Of a DNA stretch of 64,000 nucleotides, positions 49,889 through 59,027 are shown piece by piece. This DNA is from Microbacterium oryzae (lineage in GTDB: Bacteria > Actinomycetota > Actinomycetes > Actinomycetales > Microbacteriaceae). The stretch lies in NCBI RefSeq assembly GCF_030406385.1, contig NZ_JAUEPM010000001.1:248001-312000 (forward strand), in the 5' to 3' direction. Numbering within the stretch: the first letter of the stretch is position 1; every line of letters starts with the position of its first letter. The translations under genes were made by a program, and so were the position numbers. Below the pieces are notes generated by a model, which saw only the letters and a list, made by a program, of their open reading frames with translations, had not been told where the DNA came from and did not search any database.

Positions 49889-51712
49889 ATGACGCTCTCA
49901 CGACGCCTCCGTCCGCTCTCCGGCCGCGTCGCTCTCGGCGCCGGCGCCCTCCTCGCCATGGCGACCCTGACCATCCCCGCCACAGCGCACGCCGATGTCG
50001 ACGACTTCTCGTTCGACGAATGGCACGGCAGCTACGCGCTGTCGCTGGATGGCGACGGCCGGGTGACCGCGGAGGTCACCGAGACGCTCGTGGCGCGCTT
50101 CCCCGAGTCAGACCAGAACCGGGGCATCGTGCGCGCGCTCCCGCTGCGCTATGAGGGAGCGCCCGCCGCTCCCGAGGGCATCGAGGTCGTCGACGAGCAG
50201 GGCGAGCCGGTGCCGTTCGAGGTCGAGGAGGAAGACGGCTTCCGCGCGGTGCTCACCGGCGATGACGCCTACGTGCACGGGGAGCAGACGTACGTCATCA
50301 GCTACACGCTGCACGACGTCGTCGCCCCGCTCGACGGGGGCGACGCGGAGGAATTCCAGTGGGACCTCCTCCCCGTCGAGCGGCTGCAGCCGGTGGCGGA
50401 TTTCTCGGCCGAGATCTCCTTCGCCGACGGCGTGCTCAGCGGGGGGCTGACGGGCGGGGCCACGTGCTACCTGGGTGCGGCCGGGTCCACTGACCGCTGC
50501 GACGTGCGGCAGGAGGAGCGCGACGACGCGACGGTGTTCACCGTGCCGTCGGTCGCCGTCGAGCCGAGCGAGGGCGTCACCGTGGCGATCGGGCTCGAGC
50601 CGGGAACGGTCGTGCAGCCGCCGGAGCGGATTCCGAACTTCGCGCTCGACGGCGGGCCCCTCATCATGGGCGGCCTCGCGGCGGCAGCGGGCGCGGGCGG
50701 CGGCGCCGCGGCGATCACGATGCGTCGACGCCGACGGCGCGCGACCGGCATCGTCATCGCCCAGTACGACGTGCCGGAGGACCTTCCTCCCCTCGTCGCG
50801 GCACCCATCCTCGGGAGCGGGAAGCCCGCGCTCGAGGCGGAGATCGTGCACCTCGCCGTGAACGGCGTCCTCCGCCTGGAGGAACCGGTCGATTCGTCGG
50901 CGAGCGCGGAGGGCGGCTCGCCCGATCTCCGGCTGCTCGACCCCGACCGCACCGGTGACGAGCTCGACAGCGCGACGGTCTCGGAGCTCTTCCGCCCCGC
51001 GACGCCGGGCGCCCTCTTCTCCGCACCGGAGGAGGACGAGGACTTCGCGCAGCGGATGGCCGCACTCGCCGTACGGGGAACGACTGCGGCGGACGAGCGG
51101 GGCTATCTGCGGAAGGAGCGCAGCCGCCTCGGGGCGCTTCTCGGCGCGCTCGCGCTGTGCCTGCTGGTGCCGATGATCGTGCTGATCGTCCTCGGCGCGA
51201 GCCGGGAGAACATGACGGTCTTGTCCGTCGGCCTCGTCGGCGGCGCACTCGCGCTGGTCGGCGCGCTGATCGGGATGGCGCGGCACCGCGTGCACACCCG
51301 TCGCGGAGCCGAGGCGCACGAGTACCTGCTCGGCGTGCGCGAGTTCATCCGGGTCGCCGAGGCCGACCGGCTCCGCATGCTGCAGTCGGCGGAGGGCGCG
51401 GAGCGGACCCGCGACGGCGACGTCGACGTCGTCCGCCTGTACGAGAAGCTGCTCCCCTACGCGATGCTCTTCGGCGAGGAGAAGCAGTGGGCGGAGGTGC
51501 TCGAGGTGCGCTACCGCGGCGCGGGCATCACGGCCCCGGTCTGGTACCCGGCGCTCGCCCTGCACGCCGCAGGCGGCCTGGGCGACTCCCTCTCCCGCTT
51601 CACGACTTCGTTCACGTCGTCCGCCTCGTACACGTCCAGCAGCTCGAGCGGCGCGACCGGCGGCGGTTTCGTGGGCGGTGGAGGCGGCGGCGGCTTCGCG
51701 GGCGGGCGCTGA
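49889..51712 (+). CDS. DUF2207 membrane protein
   Basis: ATG 49889 gives 607 residues. Signal peptide or TM (1-33), DUF2207 extracellular beta domain (about 35-240, with GRVTAEVTETLVARF), TM near 255, cytoplasmic domain (280-410), two TMs near 415-460, and a C-terminal region with EKLLPYAMLFGEEKQWAEVL ending in a Gly/Ser-rich tail (GGGGGGGFAGGR). Widely conserved in actinobacteria; function unknown. Confidence 0.85.
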   Translation: MTLSRRLRPLSGRVALGAGALLAMATLTIPATAHADVDDFSFDEWHGSYALSLDGDGRVTAEVTETLVARFPESDQNRGIVRALPLRYEGAPAAPEGIEVVDEQGEPVPFEVEEEDGFRAVLTGDDAYVHGEQTYVISYTLHDVVAPLDGGDAEEFQWDLLPVERLQPVADFSAEISFADGVLSGGLTGGATCYLGAAGSTDRCDVRQEERDDATVFTVPSVAVEPSEGVTVAIGLEPGTVVQPPERIPNFALDGGPLIMGGLAAAAGAGGGAAAITMRRRRRRATGIVIAQYDVPEDLPPLVAAPILGSGKPALEAEIVHLAVNGVLRLEEPVDSSASAEGGSPDLRLLDPDRTGDELDSATVSELFRPATPGALFSAPEEDEDFAQRMAALAVRGTTAADERGYLRKERSRLGALLGALALCLLVPMIVLIVLGASRENMTVLSVGLVGGALALVGALIGMARHRVHTRRGAEAHEYLLGVREFIRVAEADRLRMLQSAEGAERTRDGDVDVVRLYEKLLPYAMLFGEEKQWAEVLEVRYRGAGITAPVWYPALALHAAGGLGDSLSRFTTSFTSSASYTSSSSSGATGGGFVGGGGGGGFAGGR

Positions 51713-51744
51713 GCGGCGCGTGCGGGGCGGCGGTGGTGCGCGAG

Positions 51745-51926
51745 GCCTCGGTGGTGCCGAACTCGCGCCATCCGCGGCGTAGCCGGCACTTCCGCACCAC
51801 CGAACGCATGAGCGTCCGCCTCGTTGGTGCCGAACTCGCGCTATCCGCGGCGTAACCGGCACTTCCGCACCACCGAACGCACGGGCGCCCGCCTCGTTGG
51901 TGCCGAACTCGCGCCATCCGCGGCGT
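51745..51926. repeat. 73-bp tandem repeat, about 2.5 copies
   Basis: GGTGCCGAACTCGCG begins at 51753, 51826 and 51899 (exact 73-bp period). The units carry CATCCGCGGCG and CCGGCACTTCCGCACCACCG; GTGCCG and CGGCAC can pair within a unit. It lies between the DUF2207 stop and the tRNA terminator. The rest of 51713-51984 shows nothing else. Confidence 0.85.
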
Positions 51927-51949
51927 GTCCCGCAGGCCCCGGAAACGGC

Positions 51950-51979
51950 GAAGGCCCCGGTCTCTCGACCGGGGCCTTC
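51950..51979 (-). terminator. Terminator of the tRNA-Leu gene
   Basis: GAAGGCCCCGGTC-TCTC-GACCGGGGCCTTC is a 13-bp perfect stem with a 4-nt loop, 6 bp beyond the 3' end of the tRNA. Confidence 0.85.
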
Positions 51980-51984
51980 CGCTG

Positions 51985-52070
51985 TGCGCGAGGGGGGACT
52001 TGAACCCCCACGCCCTAATACGGGCACTAGCACCTCAAGCTAGCGCGTCTACCTATTCCGCCACCCGCGC
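51985..52070 (-). tRNA. tRNA-Leu (anticodon GAG)
   Basis: The 86-nt reverse strand folds as a class II tRNA: acceptor GCGCGGG with CTCGCGC (one G-U), anticodon stem CTAGC/GCTAG with loop TTGAGGT (anticodon GAG), a long variable arm, and a GGGGG-TTCAAGT-CCCCC T-arm. Discriminator is A; CCA is not encoded. It reads CUC codons. Confidence 0.95.
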
Positions 52071-52125
52071 ATGGGTGTCGGTCCGCTCTCCGAGGCTTTC
52101 ACCGCGTTTCCCGAACCAAGAGAAG

Positions 52126-52131
52126 ACATTA
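52126..52131 (-). promoter_or_regulatory. Putative -10 of the tRNA-Leu promoter
   Basis: TAATGT on the minus strand lies about 55 bp before the tRNA 5' end in an AT-richer patch of the 106-bp gap. The -35 is weak. Confidence 0.35.
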
Positions 52132-52176
52132 CCACCCCGCGCGGACCCCGACGAACCAGGCCGCCGCCCGGGCGCG

Positions 52177-53265
52177 TCACGCCGTCGACACGCCGAACAG
52201 CAGGCCCAGCAGATATGTCACCGCGGCGGCGCCGAAGCCGATGCCGAGCTGACGCAGCACGCGGCGCAGCGGCGAGCCACCGGACAGCAGCCCGACCGTC
52301 GCGCCGGTGAGCATGAGGGCGATCCCGACGAGCACCACGGCGACCACGATGGCGGCGATGCCGCTGATCCCCAGAAGCCACGGCAGCACGGGGATGATCG
52401 CGCCCGACGCGAAGAAGAGGAAGCTCGACAGCGCGGCGCGCCACGCCCCGCCGACGACCTCATGGGCCTCGCCGTGGCGGGCGCGGACGGGAAGGCTCCC
52501 GCCGTGCGCGTCCTCGATGACGGTGCGCGCGCGTTCGAGCGCCGCCGCCTCGTCCATGCCGCGAGCGCGGTACACGAGCGCGAGCTCATTGGCGTCGATG
52601 TCGAGGTCGACCAGCCCCGCGTCGGCGAACCCGCTCGGCTCGGTCGACTCCAGCAGCTCCCGCTGCGAGCGCACGGAGACGAACTCCCCCGCACCCATCG
52701 ACAGCGCACCGGCGAGGAGCCCCGCGATGCCCGTGAGGAGCACGAGGCGCGAGCTGACACCGGCCGCGCCGATGCCCAGCACGAGCGCGAAGTTGCTCAC
52801 CAGGCCGTCGTTGGCTCCGAAGACCGCCGCCCGGAAGGTGCCAGAAAGCCGGCGGCGCCCCTTCGCGGCCAGCCCTCGCACCACCTCGTGGTGGATCTTC
52901 TCGTCGGCGCGCATCGCCGCGGTGGCGGCCGGCTCCCCGTCGTACGGCGAGCGCGCCTCGGCGTTCTGCGCGAGAGCGAGGACGAACACCGACCCGAAGC
53001 GGCCGGCCATCCAGCCGAGGAGGCGCGTGCGGATGCTCGCCGACGGGAGCTTCTCGGGCTCACCACCCAGCAGCTGCACCCAGTGGCTCTCGTGGCGCCC
53101 CTCGGCCTCGGCGAGGCTCAGCAGGATCGCGCGCTCCTCCCCCGACCGACGACGCGCGAGCTGCTCGTAGACCGCGGCCTCGGCGCGCTCGTCGACGAGG
53201 TACTGCGCCCAGCGACGGCGGTCGATGGGGGTGGGCGTGGTCGGATGGCCGGAGAGCGCGGGCAA
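52177..53265 (-). CDS. Ferritin-like domain fused to VIT1/CCC1 transporter
   Basis: A TTG start at 53265 has AAGGAG eight bases upstream; 362 residues. The N-terminal 120 residues are ferritin-like (YLVDERAEAAVYEQLA ... EAEGRHESHW ... RADEKIHHEVV, with E-x-x-H pairs). The C-terminal part has about five transmembrane helices with FGANDGLVSNFALVLG and GAGEFVSVRSQ, the VIT1/CCC1 motifs. Probable iron or manganese export/detoxification. Confidence 0.85.
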   Translation of the reverse strand: MPALSGHPTTPTPIDRRRWAQYLVDERAEAAVYEQLARRRSGEERAILLSLAEAEGRHESHWVQLLGGEPEKLPSASIRTRLLGWMAGRFGSVFVLALAQNAEARSPYDGEPAATAAMRADEKIHHEVVRGLAAKGRRRLSGTFRAAVFGANDGLVSNFALVLGIGAAGVSSRLVLLTGIAGLLAGALSMGAGEFVSVRSQRELLESTEPSGFADAGLVDLDIDANELALVYRARGMDEAAALERARTVIEDAHGGSLPVRARHGEAHEVVGGAWRAALSSFLFFASGAIIPVLPWLLGISGIAAIVVAVVLVGIALMLTGATVGLLSGGSPLRRVLRQLGIGFGAAAVTYLLGLLFGVSTA

Positions 53266-53374
53266 CGTCGGCTCCTTCAGGGAGAGGCGAGGGGGGATCC
53301 CTCCACGCTACCGAGGGGGCCCTCGTCGACCTGCACGGAGACGGCGATTGCCAGCATTTCGGACCGCCGAAGCG

Positions 53375-55129
53375 TCAGCGGTGCACGCGCTTGCGGAGCG
53401 TGTCGATCCGCGTCTGCAGCTGTGCCACGGTCGCCTGCGCGACGGCCGGGCCGCCGCACGTCTTCCGCAGCCAGGCGTGGACGGCGCCATGCGGCTCCCC
53501 CGTCTGACGCGCGTAGACGCCCACGAGGCTGTTCAGCAGCTGGCGCTGCTCCTTCAGCGTGCGGTGCAGGGGCGCCGGGAGCGCGGGCTCAGCGCCGGTG
53601 TCCTTCTCGCGCGACTCGCGCACCTGCCGGTGCCGCGACTGGCGGGTCTGCCGCTGCATGAGCAGCTCGTGCACGTGCTCCGGCTCGAGCAGGCCGGGGA
53701 GGCCGATGAACTCCAGCTCCTCCTCCGTGCCGGGCACCGCGAGCTGTCCGAACTGCTGCCCCTCGAACACGACGCTGTCGAAGTGCGCGACCGAGCCGAG
53801 CGACTGGAACGTGAACTCCTCGGTCAGCGCGTCGGACGCCTTCTCACCGCGCTCGGCGGACTCCAGGAGCGAGTCGTCGAGACCGTCCTCGTCCTTCTCG
53901 CCGCGGTCCAGCACGTGGTCGCGCTGGCGCTCCATCTCGGTGGCGTGCGCCATGAGCACCGGGATGTTCGGCAGGAACACGCTCGCCGCCTCGCCGCGAC
54001 GACGAGCGCGCACGAAGCGCCCGATCGCCTGCGCGAAGAACAGCGGCGTCGAGGACGAGGTCGCGTACACGCCCACGGCGAGCCGCGGCACATCGACACC
54101 CTCCGACACCATCCGCACCGCGACCATCCAGCGCGAGGTGTTCGCGGCGAACTGCTCGATGCGCTCGGATGCCTCCGCCTCGTCCGAGAGGACGACCGTG
54201 GGCCGCTGACCGGTGATGGTCCGCAGGATCTCCGCATAGGCGCGCGCGTTGGTCTGGTCGGTGGCGATGACGAGGCCGCCGGCGTCGGGCACGTGCTGGC
54301 GGATCTCGGTGAGGCGCTGGTCGGCCGAGCGCAGGACGGCGGGCATCCACTCGCCATGCGGGTCGAGCGCCGTGCGCCACGCTTGCGAGGTGATGTCCTT
54401 GGTGTTGTCCTGCCCGAGGTGCGCCTCGAGCTCGTCGCCGGCTTTCGTGCGCCAGGTCATGTGCCCGGAGTACACGTGGAAGAGCACGGGGCGGACCACG
54501 CCGTCGGAGAGAGCCCGCCCGTACCCATAGGCGTAGTCGGTGATCGAGGTGCGCAGGCCCTGCTCGTCGGGGGCGTACTCGACGAACGGGATGGGCGCGT
54601 CGTCGCTGCGGAACGGGGTCCCGCTCAGCGACAGGCGGCGGACCGCTGGGTTGTATGCCTCGCGGATGCCGTCGCCCCAGCTCAGCGCGTCGCCGCCGTG
54701 ATGCACCTCGTCGAGGATGACGAGGGTGCGCGCGCTCTTCGTCAACTCGCGGTGCACCTCGGGCTTCATCGCGACCTGTGCGTACGTCACGACGACGCCG
54801 TGGTACTGACGGGATGGCCGCCAGTGGCTGTTGCGGAAATCGGGGTCGAGCCGGATGCTCACGCGCGACGCCGCGTCCGCCCACTGCGTCTTCAGGTGCT
54901 CGGTCGGGCAGACGACGATGATGCGGTCGATGTCGCCGCGGTGACGGAGCTCGTTCGCGAGCGTCAGGGCGAACGTGGTCTTGCCGGCGCCCGGGGTCGC
55001 GGCGACGAGGAAGTCGCGGCGGTCGGGCTCGGCGAAGTAGATGTCGAGCGCCTCCTGCTGCCAGGCGCGCAGCTTGCCCGCGGTTCCCCACGGGGCTCTC
55101 TGGGGATAGGACGGACTCAGCACGAGCAC
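53375..55129 (-). CDS. DEAD/DEAH-box helicase
   Basis: GTG start, 584 residues. Q-like region LRAWQQEALDIYF, Walker A ATPGAGKT (44-51), DEVH (140-143), LSGTPFRSD (motif III) and QAIGRFVRARRRG (motif VI). The C-terminal ~190 residues are helical. Superfamily 2 helicase of the type found alone in actinobacteria; role in repair or RNA handling is not settled. Confidence 0.85.
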   Translation of the reverse strand: MLVLSPSYPQRAPWGTAGKLRAWQQEALDIYFAEPDRRDFLVAATPGAGKTTFALTLANELRHRGDIDRIIVVCPTEHLKTQWADAASRVSIRLDPDFRNSHWRPSRQYHGVVVTYAQVAMKPEVHRELTKSARTLVILDEVHHGGDALSWGDGIREAYNPAVRRLSLSGTPFRSDDAPIPFVEYAPDEQGLRTSITDYAYGYGRALSDGVVRPVLFHVYSGHMTWRTKAGDELEAHLGQDNTKDITSQAWRTALDPHGEWMPAVLRSADQRLTEIRQHVPDAGGLVIATDQTNARAYAEILRTITGQRPTVVLSDEAEASERIEQFAANTSRWMVAVRMVSEGVDVPRLAVGVYATSSSTPLFFAQAIGRFVRARRRGEAASVFLPNIPVLMAHATEMERQRDHVLDRGEKDEDGLDDSLLESAERGEKASDALTEEFTFQSLGSVAHFDSVVFEGQQFGQLAVPGTEEELEFIGLPGLLEPEHVHELLMQRQTRQSRHRQVRESREKDTGAEPALPAPLHRTLKEQRQLLNSLVGVYARQTGEPHGAVHAWLRKTCGGPAVAQATVAQLQTRIDTLRKRVHR

Positions 55130-55214
55130 CCACGATAGCCGCCCCCTCCGACGTCGCTCGGAGGGATTTCGGGGCTAGGGTCGGTAGGCGCAGCGGAAGG
55201 AAAGGCGAAGCGAC

Positions 55215-56039
55215 ATGTCAGACGTCGACGCTCCCGTCATCCCCCCTCTCACCGAGCCGGAGTCGCACCCCTGGCGGCGCTACGTCGCGCTCGGGGACTC
55301 CTTCACGGAGGGCATCGGCGACCCCGACCCGGCGGCGCCGGGCGGGCATCGCGGATGGGCCGACCGCGTCGCGGAGGTGCTCTCGCGTCAGGCGGACGAC
55401 TTCGCCTATGCGAACCTCGCCGTGCGCGGCCGGCTCATCGCGCAGATCGTCGCGGAGCAGGTGGAGCCGGCTCTCGCACTGAAACCCGACCTCGTCAGCT
55501 TCTGCGCCGGCGGCAACGACGTCATCCGCCCGGGCACCGACCCCGACGACATCGCCGCCCAGTTCGACGCGGCCGTAGCGCGGCTGAGCGCCGGGGGCGC
55601 GACGATCGTGATCTTCACGGGGATCGACGTCGGCTGGACGCCGGTGTTCCGGCGCTTCCGCGGCAAGGTCGCCATCTACAACGAGAACCTCCGCGCGATC
55701 GCCGAGCGGTACGACTGCGTCGTCGCCGACCAGTGGGCGTTCCGCGAGATCCAGGACCCGCGCTTCTTCGCCGAGGACCGGCTGCATATGAACCCGCTCG
55801 GGCACCACGAGGTCGCCCGCATGGTGCTGCGCGCGCTCAACGTGCCGAGCGACCTGGAGCCGATGCGGCCGGACACGATAGCCGTCCGGACCTGGCGCGA
55901 AGCGCGCTCCGACGACCTCGTCTGGGCGCGGACGCACCTCGTGCCATGGGTGCTGCGGCGGCTGCGGCACCAGTCGTCCGGCGACTTCGTGAGCGCCAAG
56001 CGCCCCGAGGCCGGGCCGATCGCGGGCTGGGACCTGTAG
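55215..56039 (+). CDS. SGNH/GDSL-family hydrolase
   Basis: 274 residues with AGGAAAGG upstream. Catalytic Ser29 in GDSFTEG, the GGND block, and the D-x-x-H block DRLHMNPLGHH. Likely an intracellular esterase or lipase-like enzyme (no signal peptide). Confidence 0.85.
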   Translation: MSDVDAPVIPPLTEPESHPWRRYVALGDSFTEGIGDPDPAAPGGHRGWADRVAEVLSRQADDFAYANLAVRGRLIAQIVAEQVEPALALKPDLVSFCAGGNDVIRPGTDPDDIAAQFDAAVARLSAGGATIVIFTGIDVGWTPVFRRFRGKVAIYNENLRAIAERYDCVVADQWAFREIQDPRFFAEDRLHMNPLGHHEVARMVLRALNVPSDLEPMRPDTIAVRTWREARSDDLVWARTHLVPWVLRRLRHQSSGDFVSAKRPEAGPIAGWDL

Positions 56040-56045
56040 CGGCGG

Positions 56046-56873
56046 TCACGCCGCCGGCGGGTGCTGCAGCGCCCACAGCGCCACTGCGGCCGCCGACGCC
56101 ACGTTGAGGGAGTCCACACCGCCGGCCATCGGGATGGTCACCACCGTCTCGGCCGCGGCGAGCGCCCGGCGGCTCAGACCGTCACCCTCCGACCCCATGG
56201 CGAACGCCACGCGCTCGGGCCGGTGCGCCGCGAACGCGTCCAGCGGCACGGCGTCGTCGGCGAGGGCCATCGCGGCGAGGTGGAACCCCGACGCCCGCAG
56301 CAGCTCGGCCGCGCCCGCACCCTCCCGCGGCGCCCACTCCGGCAGCCGCGTCCACGGCACCTGGAACACGGTGCCCATGCTGACCCGCACGCTGCGGCGG
56401 TACAGCGGGTCCGCGCAGCGCGGGCTGACGAGCACCGCGTCGGCGCCGAGCCCCGCGGCCGCGCGGAAGGCGGCGCCGACGTTGGTGTGGTCGACGATGT
56501 CCTCGAGCACGAGCACCGTGCGCGCGTCGCGGAGGATCTCCGCCACCGGCGGCAGCTCCGGTCGCTGCATGGCGGCGAGCATGCCCCGGTGCACGGCGTA
56601 CCCGGTGACCTCCTCGGTGACCGCGTCGGGGACGACGTACACGGGTGTGTCCAGCGCGCCCACGAGTCGCTCCACGTCGGGCAGCCACTTGCGGGAGGTG
56701 AGCACGGAGCGCGGCGCGTGCCCGGCGCCGAGCGCGCGGCCGAGCACCTTGGCCGATTCCGCCATGTAGAGCCCGCGCTCGGGCTCGCTCACCCGCCGCA
56801 GCGCGACGTCGGTGAGGTCGCGGTAATCGGCCAGTCGCGGGTCGGCCGCGTCGTCGAGCTCGTGCAGGATCAC
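56046..56873 (-). CDS. SpoU-family RNA 2'-O-methyltransferase
   Basis: The GTG at 56873 is preferred for family length (275 residues) but spacing to GGAGG is short; a start at 56912 is possible. SPOUT motifs: VLEDIVDHTNVGAAFRAAAG, AFAMGSEGDGLS and IPMAGGVDSLNVASAAAVAL. Methylates ribose in rRNA or tRNA. Confidence 0.85.
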   Translation of the reverse strand: MILHELDDAADPRLADYRDLTDVALRRVSEPERGLYMAESAKVLGRALGAGHAPRSVLTSRKWLPDVERLVGALDTPVYVVPDAVTEEVTGYAVHRGMLAAMQRPELPPVAEILRDARTVLVLEDIVDHTNVGAAFRAAAGLGADAVLVSPRCADPLYRRSVRVSMGTVFQVPWTRLPEWAPREGAGAAELLRASGFHLAAMALADDAVPLDAFAAHRPERVAFAMGSEGDGLSRRALAAAETVVTIPMAGGVDSLNVASAAAVALWALQHPPAA

Positions 56874-56938
56874 GCCTCCATCGTCGCATCCGACCGCCGG
56901 TGCGCCCGGCACACCTAGACTCGGCTCGAGGAGGCTGC

Positions 56939-57790
56939 ATGGCTGTCACGGAAGGATCCCGCGCCCAGACGGGTCGCGCGATCGAGGTCCTGAGCGGCAA
57001 GCGCGTGGCCGTGCTCACCGGCGCCGGCGTCTCCACCGACTCGGGCATCCCCGACTACCGCGGCGAGGGCGCACCGCGGCGCTCGCCGATGACCGCCCAG
57101 ACGTTCCTCTCCGACGAGGCGGCCCGCCGCCGCTACTGGGTCGGCTCGCACCTCGGCTGGCAGGCGTTCGCGGCCGCCGAGCCCAATGCCGGGCACCGCG
57201 CGCTGGCTGCCCTCGAGCAGCGCGGCGTCGCCACCGGCGTCATCACGCAGAACGTCGACGGCCTCCACCTGCGCGCCGGGTCGCGCCGCGTCGTCGAGCT
57301 GCACGGCACCATGCGACGGGTCTTCTGCACCCGCTGCGGGCAGGTCTTCGACCGCCGCGACATCGGCGAGCGCGTGGAGCGGGACAACCCGTGGATCACG
57401 GTGCCGGAGAACGTGGAGCTCGGCCCCGACGGCGACGTGCTGCCCGCGACCTCCGACGGCTTCGTCGTGCCCGACTGCAGCGTGTGCGGCGGGATGCTGA
57501 AGCCCGACGTGGTGTTCTTCGGCGAGTTCATCCCCGCCGAGAAGTTCCGCGAGGCGGCCCAGCTCGTGGCAGCGAGCGACGCCCTGCTCGTGGCGGGATC
57601 GTCGCTTGTGGTGAACTCCGGCATCCGGCTCGTCGAGCGCGCGCGGCGTCGCCGCGTCCCCGTTGTGATCGTCAACCGCGGCCGCACGCGCGCCGACGAT
57701 CGGGCGGCGGTGAAGGTCGACGGCAGCGCCAGCGAGGTCCTCTCCGCCTTCGCCGACGCCCTCCCCGATCTCCCCGCCGCCGCCCGCTGA
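56939..57790 (+). CDS. Sir2-family NAD-dependent deacylase
   Basis: ATG 56939 with GGAGG upstream gives 283 residues. Motifs: TGAGVSTDSGIPDYRG, TQNVDGLH, catalytic His in ELHG, zinc cysteines CTRC and CSVC, and PDVVFFGE. Divergent from the methyltransferase. Deacetylates proteins. Confidence 0.9.
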   Translation: MAVTEGSRAQTGRAIEVLSGKRVAVLTGAGVSTDSGIPDYRGEGAPRRSPMTAQTFLSDEAARRRYWVGSHLGWQAFAAAEPNAGHRALAALEQRGVATGVITQNVDGLHLRAGSRRVVELHGTMRRVFCTRCGQVFDRRDIGERVERDNPWITVPENVELGPDGDVLPATSDGFVVPDCSVCGGMLKPDVVFFGEFIPAEKFREAAQLVAASDALLVAGSSLVVNSGIRLVERARRRRVPVVIVNRGRTRADDRAAVKVDGSASEVLSAFADALPDLPAAAR

Positions 57791-57815
57791 CAGCGCCGCC
57801 CCGCATCAGGCCGCG

Positions 57816-57827
57816 TAGGGTCGGAGG
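57816..57827 (+). promoter_or_regulatory. -10 (TAGGGT) of a leaderless promoter
   Basis: TAGGGT (57816-57821) is exactly six bases before the GTG at 57828. GGAGG in between has no spacing to act as a ribosome-binding site. Confidence 0.5.
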
Positions 57828-58409
57828 GTGAGCGTCATCACCCTCGTCCGACACGGGCAGACAGACTGGAACATGCTCGGCCGCGTCCAGGGGCGCACCG
57901 ACATCCCCCTCAACGACACCGGCCGCGAGCAGGCGCGCGAGGCCGCGGCCGCGCTGCGCGACGGCGGCTACGGCGCGGTCGCGGCGAGCCCCCTGGGCCG
58001 GGCGCACGAGACCGCGCAGATCATCGCCGACGCCCTCGGCCTTCCCGCGCCGCGGCTCTACGACGGGCTCGTCGAGCGAGACTACGGCACCGCCGAGGGC
58101 CTGACATCGGAGGACCTCTGGGCGCGCGGCCGCCAGGCGATGGGACCCGACGCCGAGACCGACGAGGTCGTCGCCACGCGCGCGGTCGCCGCGCTGCGGC
58201 AGCTCGCCGCCGATCACGCCCACGTCGACGGCCCGATCGTCGCCGTGGCGCACGGCTCGCTCATCCGCGTGCTCATCGCGCTCGCCTCCGACGGCGAGTT
58301 CCCGCGGCCCGGCGAGCGCGTGCCGAACGGGTCGCAGCACGCCTTCCGGCTCGACGACGAGGGTCGTCTGTCGCTGCTGTCGTACTCGGCTGTCCCCGTC
58401 GACGTCTGA
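57828..58409 (+). CDS. Histidine phosphatase family protein
   Basis: 193 residues, GTG start. Catalytic His9 in LVRHGQTDWN, the second His in AVAHGSLIR, and ERDYGTAEGL typical of phosphoglycerate-mutase-like phosphatases. Substrate unknown. Confidence 0.9.
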   Translation: MSVITLVRHGQTDWNMLGRVQGRTDIPLNDTGREQAREAAAALRDGGYGAVAASPLGRAHETAQIIADALGLPAPRLYDGLVERDYGTAEGLTSEDLWARGRQAMGPDAETDEVVATRAVAALRQLAADHAHVDGPIVAVAHGSLIRVLIALASDGEFPRPGERVPNGSQHAFRLDDEGRLSLLSYSAVPVDV

Positions 58410-58488
58410 CAGCCCGACGACGCGCGACAGGCCGTCGACGCCTGCCGGACGCCTCGGCGCTGCGCGCACCAGCCCGCACAATCGATCC

Positions 58489-58537
58489 GGTAACAACTGA
58501 GCAGGATGCGCAATTCTCGCCGGCGCTGCGTGTTACC
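58489..58537. promoter_or_regulatory. Inverted GGTAACA/TGTTACC half-sites upstream of the Lrp-type gene
   Basis: GGTAACA (58489-58495) and TGTTACC (58531-58537) are 42 bp apart centre to centre, four helical turns. The second overlaps a TACCGT -10 (58534-58539) 8 bp before the ATG. This fits autoregulation by an Lrp-type octamer. Confidence 0.45.
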
Positions 58538-58547
58538 GTCTGTCTCT

Positions 58548-59021
58548 ATGGCCTCCCTCGATCACGTCGACCTCGAGCTCCTCGCGGCGCTCTCCGAGGA
58601 CCCGCGCGCGACGGTCGTCGCACTCGCCGAGCGACTGCGCCTGTCACGCAACACCGTGCAGGCGCGGATGGCGCGGCTCGAGCGGGCGGGCGTGTTCCAC
58701 TCCTTCGAGCGCGCGATCTCGACCGAGGGGCTCGGCTTCCCGCTGCAGGCGTTCCTGTCGATCGGCGTGCGCCAGCCCGACCTTCCCGCGATCGTCGACG
58801 AGCTGCGGCGCATCCCCGAGGTCGTGCAGGTGCACGGCGTGAGCGGCCAGGTCGACATGCTCGCGCTGGTCGCCTGCCGCGACGCCCGCCACCTCTTCGA
58901 CGTCGATGCGCGCATCCTGTCGATCGGCGGGGTCGAGCGAACGGAGACGTCGCTCGTCATGAGCGAGGCCATCCCCTACCGCGTGAGCGGCCTCATGGAG
59001 CTCGCGCGCCGCGAGCGCTGA
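58548..59021 (+). CDS. Lrp/AsnC family transcriptional regulator
   Basis: ATG 58548 gives 157 residues. N-terminal HTH (TVVALAERLRLSRNTVQARM) and C-terminal RAM domain (VVQVHGVSGQVDMLALVACR). Likely senses an amino acid or similar ligand. Short or absent leader; own operator-like repeats upstream. Confidence 0.9.
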   Translation: MASLDHVDLELLAALSEDPRATVVALAERLRLSRNTVQARMARLERAGVFHSFERAISTEGLGFPLQAFLSIGVRQPDLPAIVDELRRIPEVVQVHGVSGQVDMLALVACRDARHLFDVDARILSIGGVERTETSLVMSEAIPYRVSGLMELARRER

Positions 59022-59027
59022 GCGTCT

